This document shows positions 8,610-17,029 of a stretch of 28,109 nucleotides of DNA, in pieces. This DNA is from Pholiota molesta (lineage: Eukaryota; Basidiomycota; Agaricomycetes; Agaricales; Strophariaceae). The notes under the pieces are model-generated. The model had not been told where the DNA came from. It ran no database searches and saw only the letters and a list, made by a program, of their open reading frames with translations. The stretch is taken from NCBI GenBank assembly GCA_014925825.1, contig JACGCK010000408.1, forward strand, positions 1 to 28,109, read 5' to 3'. The position numbers were made by a program, and so were the translations under genes. Numbering within the stretch: position 1 is the first letter of the stretch; each line of letters starts with the position of its first letter.

Positions 8610-10907
8610 TATCGAAGAGCTCGAGTCCTCGTTCTTATATACGTTTCTCCATTCACTACGTTGATCCTCGCTATAGTGCTGTTAACCCTGACATTCGCTT
8701 ACTCTTTGGAAAAAGAGCTGCGTTCTCCGCTTCTACATGCCAATAGTCCCAAGGGCATTTCTCTCTCGGCCAGCCGCTCCAGATATAAGTCATGCAGCAG
8801 CTGTGGATTCCAATAATCGACCTCTCCTAACCACAAGAAAGGCAAATCCCTCTCTACTGACGGCAACAAACTTGCCTCCGCGGAAGCTGGTTCATACAGG
8901 TCCTTCCGACAAGGGCGCTATATCTGACAGCAACTCCAAGGCGTTGACCAAGACGTCCTCGATATCGAGCACTAGCCGCTCCCCAATTCCTGGTCGACCT
9001 TCGCCCTCAAATATCGCGCTTCATGTTCCAGCTACAAAGACCACAATTCATCGATCGGCCCCAGCCTCCCAGCCATTTTCGCCCTCCCGTAAATCATCTC
9101 TTTTTGGGTCATTTTCTCCTCTTACACTATTTATTTCGCTAGGGACATTCTCTGCTCAGAGGCAATCCGGGATCACTACTGGGCCACCCATTGTCACCAT
9201 TTCCTACACGGATACCAAGCCCTCGTCTTACTATTCGAAAAAATCCGAGATAAACTATCATCATGATACTGACATAACTCTGACGGAGGCCCAGAGGACT
9301 ACAAGCCAGCGTTTACCCATATCATCGGCCTCTCCTTCAACTAGTTCTCCGAACTTTTTTTCAGGAACCGAACCGTCGAATAAATCCAAAGAGAAAACAG
9401 TCCACGCGAATACTACCCGAAGTTCCCCTCCAGTTTCGCAGCCACCTTCCATTTCAACGGCCCTACCCAATGCGGGCAATCCAGCCAGCATGGGGACGAC
9501 TTCCAAATCCCACAAAACCATTAGTTCAGAGGGCACAGACCATACCACCTCTGCGCAGCCAGTACCAGCTTCGACAGGGTCAAGCCTGGTAGTTTCTTCG
9601 TCTCAGCATCCTAGCTCTACCAAAAGTCAGGGGACCAGCCTTTCCATCACCAGTACAACATCTGCTGTTAACACCAATGGGCCGCCCCAGTCACGACCAC
9701 CTCAGCGGGAAATTTTGCCTACGAGCACGAGCTCCGCTGGGGACAATGGCCAGACTGTATTACCGAATACGGGGCTCCAACAGTCTTCTAGCCAAGGGGG
9801 GATTACAACGTCAACGAATACTATTTTTACCCAGGAACTTACTACCGCCAACGCATCTTTCGATACCAACGCTGCAAGCGCTCTTACTAGAAGCTTTTCG
9901 AAATCAGTGTCTCCTGTCAGTACAACAACAAAATCTCGGCCAACTATGACGGGTTCCCCCGCTATTCGTGTGGAAACTACTGGTACGACAAGCTCGGGAT
10001 TAGATCCAACTACCTCACCATCCGTTAATTCCTTAACGGTTACCCCCTCACCTACTACAGCGACTTCCAGCAAAGATCGAGGTCCAAGGATTCCATTTAG
10101 CGCCTCTATGTCAGCAGGGTCAGTTACGCATACGGATTCCGAAAAACCGAGCCATAGTTCCCCTGGCGGGGACGGTTCGACTCATGGAAAAGGGAAGAAT
10201 AATGACGGAATGTCAGCGTGAGTTCGTCAGCCCATTTAAGATTATTTTGATCCTAAGCGATTCGTTTACAGTGGTGAGAAGGACGCAATCATTGGAGGTA
10301 GTGTTGCAGCGGCAATTTCTATCATCACGCTCATTCTTGTACTTGTTGCTCTTCTGATTTGCCGCCGAAAACAACGCAGAGAGCGCGCTGCATACCAGCA
10401 ACAGCTGCCCGTAAATACGATGAATGCATCGGGTATGCCAGGCGTTTCTTATATTCCTGTCTTCCCTGTTAGCGCCGCTCCACCTTATCAACAGGCCTTT
10501 CCTCTGCCAAATCAGAAAGCAGAGTTACAAACTCTTGAACTTTCAAACGATAAACACCCCCTCTCTTACGCCGGTTTATGATGATGCTACCCAGTCTGTA
10601 GATGGAACCATCTTCAAAAATATTACACCCATAGAAACTTTCAAACCCGCGTCATATGTCGATGACCAAGGCCGCATGTACTCATCTCATCGGAATCAGG
10701 ATTCAGCAACAAGCAGTGACATCGAAGATGGTCTAGAAGAAAGGCCCTCATCTGGTCACGTTCAAGAGCATCTGGCTACAGAGTCGACCGTTCTGCTCCA
10801 TAGGATCAAGAGCGCTAACTCCGATACCAGCGTTCAAGTAAGTGTATGCGCTAAAAATATAAACCGCGATATCTGACGTCTTTCAACAGTTTGGGGTTGC
10901 TCTTTAA
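8610..10907 (+). CDS. Ser/Thr-rich single-pass membrane protein (start unclear, one frameshift)
   Basis: Exons 8737-10217, 10272-10837 and 10890-10907. Exon 1, from MPIVPRAFLSRPAAP, is a Ser/Thr/Pro-rich mucin-like ectodomain of about 490 residues. After a phase-2 intron (GTGAGT...ACAG) come one membrane helix (AAAISIITLILVLVALLIC), a basic RRKQRRER and a cytoplasmic tail. The tail reads in frame to a TGA at 10579-10581. Skipping one base of the C5 run at 10557-10561 restores a further 90 or so acidic, polar residues (PVYDDATQSVDGTIFKN onward) to a final exon FGVAL, giving about 687 residues from 8737. A signal-peptide-like TLILAIVLLTLTFAYS is encoded at 8658-8705 in another frame without an ATG, so the true start is unsettled. 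Layout, intron position and an RPAA motif suggest kinship with the gene at 5188. Probable surface sensor or wall protein by architecture only. Confidence 0.65.
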
Positions 10908-11099
10908 TTTGTTACAAACACTCCGTTCATTTTTTTTTCGCTTCAATTTTCTGCATTTCTCTGACCTTATCATTGTTTGAGTTATCCTCATTGAGGTATT
11001 TGCTATTTGGACTTGTGTTACTGTTTGGTCATATATAGTCTTTGTTGAACCTAAATAAGGAAGACATGTCGTCATTATTCTATCCCTTCCACCGTCATC
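10908..11099. promoter_or_regulatory. Short intergenic spacer
   Basis: T-rich 3' flank of the Ser/Thr-rich gene and presumptive promoter of the next gene. No specific element was recognised. Confidence 0.3.
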
Positions 11100-12293
11100 A
11101 TGGGCTGGTACAGTACCATTGCCGTATTCTCTACCTGTATCTCTCTGCTCGTTGCTGTTTCGCTCTATATTCCTCGCTCCTTTGGTCATAGACTAAGAAT
11201 CCGACGTATCTCTATACGATGTCTCCAGAATATATCATATTCATCCCAGAAGCGCTCCTTGGACATCAAATCAATACGCGTCACATTTCATTGGCCCCGA
11301 CGACTGTCACCATTCTGGGCTATCGTAACCGCAGACGATTTTAATTATGAGGACGAAGAATGCGATGTGGCGCTGAAGCGCCTGGAAGCTAAATTTTGGA
11401 TATTCCCAGTCTTCTTTCGATTCACAGCGGGACCATGGATAGATACGACCCTCGATGGACTCAAGATCCATGTCCGCAGTTCGAACACCACGCCATGGTG
11501 GATAACTGACATACGCAATAATCTTTTGTCTACCGTACTCATCGGAGAGACTATCCGCCTTCACAACCTTACCACCAAAGTATACCTCGGTTCCTCGCCA
11601 GCTCAATTACCTATAAGCGACTCTGATATAGAGGACGAAGAGCCGAACGAAGAAGAACCGAATGAGGAAGAGCCGAATGAGGATTCAGAAGAGTCGAACG
11701 AGGAAGACAAAACAGAGGACCCTCCTATTGAAGAAGGAACAAATAGCAATGAGCTACGTGCACGCGGCGCTGCATCGCAGTGGCAGATGGTGTCGCCTTG
11801 GAACTCTCGCATATACTCTTTTGATCATCTTGAAGCTGAGCTTCGTCGCAGCTGGACCGAGGAATCCGGCTCGTTTTCCATGATCGCAATGAATAGTCGA
11901 TGGATCAAAGTTCCTGCTTATAGCCGGATGGATGTATACCCCAGATCATCGGAACTATGGTGAGGTTTACCACATACCGAGACGCAAATGCACGTTATTA
12001 AACGGTTATGTATAAGGCAAATATTCCGTGGAGTTTACAGGTTTCCTCTGAATTTATTTCGGATTTACTACGATCCTATGTCAATTCTTAACATCTCTGT
12101 TCCGCAATGCGACATTGCCCTCGACAACTTCCGCCTTCGCGATGCGGAACTATTGAAACAGGGCGCTCTGAAGTTGAAGCAAGAGTACTGTGATTTTGAA
12201 ATCCGTCATCCCGGAATCGTGGAAGAAATCGCTTGGGACATTTTTGTCAAAACCATTCCCTCCCTTTTTGAAGACGACTTAGATAAGGTGTAG
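11100..12293 (+). CDS. Membrane-anchored protein, possibly related to bridge-like lipid-transfer N-termini
   Basis: Model: join 11100-11959, 12041-12293; 1113 nt, 370 residues. The 81-nt intron runs GTGAGG to TACAG and is required, since the first frame meets TGA at 11961. An N-terminal hydrophobic segment (STIAVFSTCISLLVAVSLYI, residues 5-24) is followed by basic RRISIR and a mixed beta-type region with HWPRRLSPFW, FRFTAGPWIDTTLDGLKIHV and LIGETIRLHNL. Next comes an acidic tract of EEPNE repeats (about residues 177-210), then a region ending LFEDDLDKV. TM anchor, RR-I and H-x-P-x-x-x-x-PFW resemble the start of Fmp27/BLTP2-type chorein proteins, but those exceed 2000 residues. This is at most a short relative, and the function is not established. 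Confidence 0.75.
11634..11690 (+). repeat. 15-nt coding repeat (EEPNE units)
   Basis: Consecutive imperfect units of 15 nt (as in gaagagccgaatgag) encode EEPNE-EEPNE-EEPNE inside the preceding CDS. Such short coding tandems expand and contract easily, so linker length may vary between strains. Confidence 0.7.
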
Positions 12294-12528
12294 ACGAGCG
12301 TTGTAGAGATAGATATGATGTGTACTTTACATTGTTGCATCTTTGTGCACCCGGACATCCAACATGAAGCCCGCATTTTGCATGTAATCGTTGGCACAGG
12401 TCGATTAGAATAAAATAATTAATCATGTATCAAAAGATATGCTGAATAGATGGAATAGATATTTATTCTTTCTCCGGAAATGATAGAGGAGACCGTCGTC
12501 CACTATACGCGACGGTGAACCTGATGGC
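12294..12528. terminator. Convergent 3' flanks
   Basis: Tail-to-tail spacer of 235 bp between the plus-strand gene ending at 12293 and the minus-strand gene ending at 12529. It is AT-rich, with AATAAAATAATTAATC near 12409, suitable for poly(A) addition on either strand. Confidence 0.4.
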
Positions 12529-13741
12529 TCACATTACTGATGGCAAGTATGGAGCAACGGCAGATTCATTCCAAAGCAGAGTGTCGCTTGATCTAGGCTG
12601 CTGCTCGATATCCTCGTCCGGACAATCGGCTCCATGAATGACAAGTACATCGAAGCCTCTCAGCCATGAATAGTGCTGGCTTTCAGATAAGTGTAACTCC
12701 ACCAAGAGGCAAACGCAGATGACGATCATGATCCAGTGGAAGGCATGGTACCATGGATCGTTTTTAGGTTGGCCGAAAAGGAGCGCTGTGAGATCGTAGA
12801 GAAGGCACAGGCCGACAGTTGGATCTGGACCAGAGCCTACCGTCTGCGTGATCGATCGGACATAAAGAAGTGAGATCAGCGAGTCTACGCAGGGAGGGGC
12901 GACAAAACCTACCATCAGGAGGAAGATGACGCCGCTGTTGATCATCTCTGCAACTGTGGGCGAGGTTATATGCTAATTTGATCACGTCAGCTGCGGTTTC
13001 TTACAAGAAAAGAGAAGATATCTACGTCGATGACGCCCCAATTCTTCCATGCAAAGAGGACTGCCAAACCGGTGTTGGTCTTCATGACAAGATGCGTCAA
13101 ATAGTTGATGGGAGTGATGAATTCGTCTTGGTCGACGTGTAAAAGGAGAAAGACCGTGTAAAGTTGGACTGAAAGGTTGCCGGCTAGCAAAAACTGGGAT
13201 AGGAGAAAGTAGCCGCTGAACCATGCAAGACTCCACGCGGCTGTAAAAAAAAAATTAGCAGATGATTAGAGGGCAAAAGAACTACCATCAACTCACTTAA
13301 GAACATGCTTCCCGCAATGTGGAATGGCAAGCAGGTCACTTGTGCGGAGCTGAGACCATGGATTCTTGAAAGAGAGAGATGGGAAGGACTTTTTTCAAGA
13401 ATGATAAGCTCGCTGGTATCTTCTTCATCATGCCAGCCAAACGCTAATGGCATCGTATCGCCGGCGTAATCCCATCTAAAAAATAATTGGCGCAACCAGC
13501 AGATATTGAGAAGTACCGAGGCGACAAAGTATGCAATGAGAAAATATTCGTTGGGTGAATAGATCTGCGATGCCTCGGGACTGGGGAGGTAAAGAATGTG
13601 GGTCTGCGAGTAGACGTAGGAAATAAAGCTAGCGACGGCTAGTATACGTGTAACCTCGAGGCGACGGCGGGAGATGGTGGTCGCTATCTTGCTGCCTGTA
13701 AAGGGTGCAGTGAAAGGTTCGAGCCACTTTGCACAGCGCAT
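12529..13741 (-). CDS. Polytopic membrane protein (about 7 helices), family not recognised
   Basis: Model on the minus strand: exons 13741-13297, 13240-13005 and 12972-12529; 1125 nt, 374 residues. It starts MRCAKWLEPFTAPFTGSK. Hydrophobic segments lie near residues 30-45 (ILAVASFISYVY), 65-88 (FLIAYFVASVLLNICWL), 140-185, 205-225 (GLAVLFAWKNWGVI), 245-275 (VIFLLMVGFVAPP), 290-305 (LCLLYDLTALLF) and 315-335 (WIMIVICVCLLVELHL). The C-terminal tail is soluble. The first intron is canonical (GTGAGT...TACAG). The second is only 32 nt if the frame is to be kept. Size and topology fit uncharacterised fungal seven-helix endomembrane proteins, but I cannot name the family. It is divergent from COG8 across a 0.56-kb spacer. 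Confidence 0.8.
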
Positions 13742-14303
13742 AGTGGGAGGAGAGACAATGCTACGTCAAAAGATTCCTTTGGTCAAGCTTCGTCATTATA
13801 AGGGTCAGAGTGCCGAGACATCGAGGCGAAAGGAGGAGTGGTGATCAGGACGGCAGTCTCACTCTTCGGGGTCAAATTTCGAAAATCGGCTTCTGCGGAT
13901 CCGATAGAAAATCTGCCGAGGTCTGCTTGCACGCAAGGAGTTCTAGGTCCTGGCGAAGAAAGAAATTCTACTGATGCAAAGGAGTTCTGCCAAATGCCCC
14001 GAGAATGCGCAAAAGCACAGATGCCATTTTTTGAGAGCAAAACGATGTTATTTGTGCGTATGGCCGGGTATGGGAGGACTCAGGAGCCGATCATAGCCCA
14101 ATACAACTGGTCCAGAACGCTTTTGACTTGCAACAGGTGGAGGTTCACGTTGGCGTCAAGCGGTTGTCGGGCTCCAAAACAGTCTTCAAATTATGAATTC
14201 CATGCGAGTATTTCATGTTTAGACATAAAGCATCAACTTTGGACGCGATAAAGTTTAATAGAACCGCGGAAAGTGCATAAATCGCAGCAGACGAGAGGAG
14301 ATT
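13742..14303. promoter_or_regulatory. Divergent promoter region
   Basis: A 562-bp head-to-head spacer between the membrane-protein gene (minus) and COG8 (plus), presumably bidirectional. Open frames inside (13783-14040 minus, 13838-14251 plus) have no recognisable content. No clear TATA box or named factor site was identified. Confidence 0.4.
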
Positions 14304-16475
14304 ATGATGGCGGGGAAGCAAGAACTGGATGGATTATGTAAGTACAGCACCCTCTCTAAACGACTCTTGAGTTGTCCGTCTGACAGTCTTGCTCTCCCAA
14401 TTTACGCGCCAATTTGTGGAAGAATGGAAGAGCTACCTCCCTCGACGCCTGTGCAAAGCACATCTCGTTTAATCGATGTTTCTGCCCTCACCGATGTTAT
14501 TGCGTCCTCGTCTAAACTGCCAATAGAACAGCTAGCAAAGCCCAATTCCCAACACTATCTGTCGAAGCTGACGACTTACGGCCTTCAAGATCTTCTTTCT
14601 GAGCCGACAACCCTTCAAACGCAGTCGCATCATCTTACTTCAAGTCTAACATCCCTAACGCACACATCATATCCCACTTTCCTTTCTCTGCATCAAACGA
14701 CAAATGCATTGACGACATCCTTGACGTCTTTATCAGCCTCTCTAGACTCCCTGTTAACTACAAGCCTGCCGGCATTGGAGGAAAGTGCTGCGGGTTGGAA
14801 AGGCCGCACGGACACGGTTTTGAAGGAACGGGGCAAGGCGCGAGTGGTATTGGAACAACACGAGAAGATCAGGGACCTATTGGAGATTCCGCTGCTCATT
14901 GATACGTGCGTACGGAATGGCTACTTTGCAGAGGCACTTTCTCTTGTGTCGCATGCGAATGTACTCGCAACAAACGCGTCGGCGTCTAACAAGCCAGCCC
15001 CTCTCATCCTCTCGTCTGTTCTCTCCGAAGTCCATCATTCCATTATGCAAATGCTGCTTTCTCTGTTAAGCACCCTATACGAGCCGAATCGAAAGCTGCC
15101 TGCTCTATGGAAGGCAGTCAATTTTCTTCGAAAGATGGATGTCTTCGGGCCCTCATCACCATTTGCATCAGCTCCGCTACATCTTAAGTCCCTTCTCATA
15201 ACGCCTGAAAATGAAAAACTCCCTGAACCTTTAGGAGACGCCATCTCAAGCGAAGAGCAAATTGCTCTCGCGTTCCTTGTTGGCAGGGAGTCGTGTCTAA
15301 AGTCGACCCTGGAGACATGTGGCGGTGATATCTTTCGGATGACGACCCACGGAGAACTGGACGATCGAGAGAAGGAAGACCTGGCAAGATATCTCAAGAA
15401 ATACATAGACATATGGAGAGAAGGCGTGTACGACGTTATCACCCAATATTCTTCTATTTTCCTTGAGAAGTCTTCTTCCGCAACAGCCAAGACGCCTACT
15501 GCGCAGGAAGTCACTGATACCTCAGAAACCCCGGCGACACAGGAATGGGCCCGTCTGCACACCTTGATCACTACCTACGCCTCTCGTGCGCTTACCACGT
15601 ACCTCCTGCAAGCACTATCTCCAAGCCTACCCCTCCTCTCCATGTCCCTCCTTCCATCGCTTCTCACACAATTAACCTACTGCTCAACCGCGTTCGCGCG
15701 TGTGGGTCTGGACTTCAGGGGCATTCTCTCCACCCTCTTCTCTCAAGCAGTGACAGGGATTATCACCCAAGAAATGCAAACCGCGAGCGAGAAATTCATT
15801 TCTCGATTCAAGATACCCTCAATTACGCCCGCCTCTTCGCATTCCCGAAATATCAATGGCACTACCAAGCCAAAACGGGACCCGCTGCCCGCAAAGTGGC
15901 TTATTACACCTGCCACAGCGGCGCTGCCGCCCGTTCCCGTTACGCCCGCAACGCCTGCGGCGCCAACGTTCACGCACAGTCCTCCGCATATACCCCCGCA
16001 GATTCTCGCGTCATACCCACCGCTAGCGGAGCACACCAACGCGCTGCTGTCTATTCTGAACGGCCTGCGGCTTCTCGCGCCGACGGGCATCCTGCCGACG
16101 CTGTCCCGCATGCTGGACGACGACGTCCTGAGTAGATGCGGCCAGGCGGTCCACGCGTACGTGAAGGCGTTCTGCAGTGCCCTGGACGGCGAGGAGGATG
16201 TGCTGCGCGCGCGGGTGAATGGGAATGCCTCGGATGAGGAGACGGACGAGAGCGAGAAGCAGCGGCGGGTGGCGATGGCGTTTGGACAGGTCTATTTCGG
16301 GATTTTCGTCCCTTTCGTGCGCAGAGCGTTGGTGGAAGGGGTGTATGGGGTCAAGCTGGACTCTTCATTCGAACCGGCGGGCGAGTCGCTGCCTACTGTG
16401 GTTATGGATTGGCAAGATTATGTTCTGGAACAGGAAGAAGGGAGCGAGGAAAGTGATAGTGGAGACGAATCGTAG
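14304..16475 (+). CDS. COG8: Conserved oligomeric Golgi complex subunit 8 (Dor1 family)
   Basis: COG8 is a lobe-B subunit of the COG tether that captures retrograde vesicles at the Golgi. A single open frame of 723 codons carries the Dor1-type N-terminal region: YLSKLTTYGLQDLLSEP (about residues 85-101), heptad-rich helices (110-150), then ALEESAAGWK and HEKIRDLLEIPLLIDTCVRN (about 190-210). The mid-domain IDIWREGVYDVITQYSSIFL (about 370) matches the conserved Y-R-x-x-x-x-D-I-x-T-Q-Y-x-A-I-F block. The tail is acidic (EEGSEESDSGDES). A Pro/Ala-rich linker at about 515-560 is probably disordered. The natural start may be ATG 14424 (MEELPPSTP), since a perfect GTAAGT...GACAG pair (14338-14386) lies between the two ATGs and could be a 5'-UTR intron. 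Base composition turns GC-rich in the last 500 bp. Confidence 0.9.
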   Translation: MMAGKQELDGLCKYSTLSKRLLSCPSDSLALPIYAPICGRMEELPPSTPVQSTSRLIDVSALTDVIASSSKLPIEQLAKPNSQHYLSKLTTYGLQDLLSEPTTLQTQSHHLTSSLTSLTHTSYPTFLSLHQTTNALTTSLTSLSASLDSLLTTSLPALEESAAGWKGRTDTVLKERGKARVVLEQHEKIRDLLEIPLLIDTCVRNGYFAEALSLVSHANVLATNASASNKPAPLILSSVLSEVHHSIMQMLLSLLSTLYEPNRKLPALWKAVNFLRKMDVFGPSSPFASAPLHLKSLLITPENEKLPEPLGDAISSEEQIALAFLVGRESCLKSTLETCGGDIFRMTTHGELDDREKEDLARYLKKYIDIWREGVYDVITQYSSIFLEKSSSATAKTPTAQEVTDTSETPATQEWARLHTLITTYASRALTTYLLQALSPSLPLLSMSLLPSLLTQLTYCSTAFARVGLDFRGILSTLFSQAVTGIITQEMQTASEKFISRFKIPSITPASSHSRNINGTTKPKRDPLPAKWLITPATAALPPVPVTPATPAAPTFTHSPPHIPPQILASYPPLAEHTNALLSILNGLRLLAPTGILPTLSRMLDDDVLSRCGQAVHAYVKAFCSALDGEEDVLRARVNGNASDEETDESEKQRRVAMAFGQVYFGIFVPFVRRALVEGVYGVKLDSSFEPAGESLPTVVMDWQDYVLEQEEGSEESDSGDES

Positions 16476-16967
16476 TCGCTGCGTATAGGCTTTAGCACTA
16501 TGTAAGCTGCCTTTTCTCTATATATTATCCTGCTGGGTGGATTGATACTTCGACTTCCATAGGGGTAGTTGATAATTCGATTCGAATTTCAGGGGTTCCA
16601 TAAAACTCGTCTACGAAACCGGCATTGATACTCGATGCACGGCGACTTACTCTAAGCTCAATTTGATACGACTCGGAGTTATCGAAGGCTTTCAAGAATC
16701 GATTGTGAGTGAATGAATGCCGAAATTTATTCAATTGACTGCAAATGACATGCTCAAACTACTTAAGTTATAAGTTTAAGTATCCATCAGATACCGGCCC
16801 CAGGTTTCTGCGGTTAGATATTGGGGAAGGTGGTGGCCCATCACACACTGCGTTTTTAGGTTTCGTTACCTGGGACAGAGTGCACACTGGATCAGTGAAC
16901 GTTCAACGGCAGTTAGCCTCGTAAGTAGTAGTCAACGTCGACTGGCACCACCTTACGCAACTAGCGA
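16476..16967. other. 3' flank of COG8, no supported gene
   Basis: A minus-strand open frame at 16525-16734 has protein-like composition but no ATG and no identifiable partner exons. Nothing else was recognised. Confidence 0.4.
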
Positions 16968-17029
16968 TGGAGGCCGCCTCAGTCTGTGAGTGCTTGGAGG
17001 CCGCCTCAGTCTGCGAGTGCTTGGAGGCC
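16968..17029 (+). repeat. 27-bp tandem repeat, two full copies plus 8 bp
   Basis: Copies at 16968-16994 and 16995-17021 begin tggaggccgcctcagtctg and differ at one base (T/C). A third copy breaks off after tggaggcc. The repeat is GC-rich within an otherwise moderate-GC intergenic region. Confidence 0.9.

Noticed and set aside
13701..13735. GGTTCGAGCC, resembling a tRNA B-box
   Set aside because: Lies in the coding sequence of the membrane-protein gene, with no A-box or acceptor stem around it.
15545..16135. Plus-strand frame of 196 codons inside COG8
   Set aside because: Alternate frame of the GC-rich 3' part of COG8, which is itself clearly coding.
16525..16734. Minus-strand frame after COG8 with protein-like composition
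   Set aside because: No ATG in frame, stop just upstream, no partner exon. It remains a weak relic candidate only.
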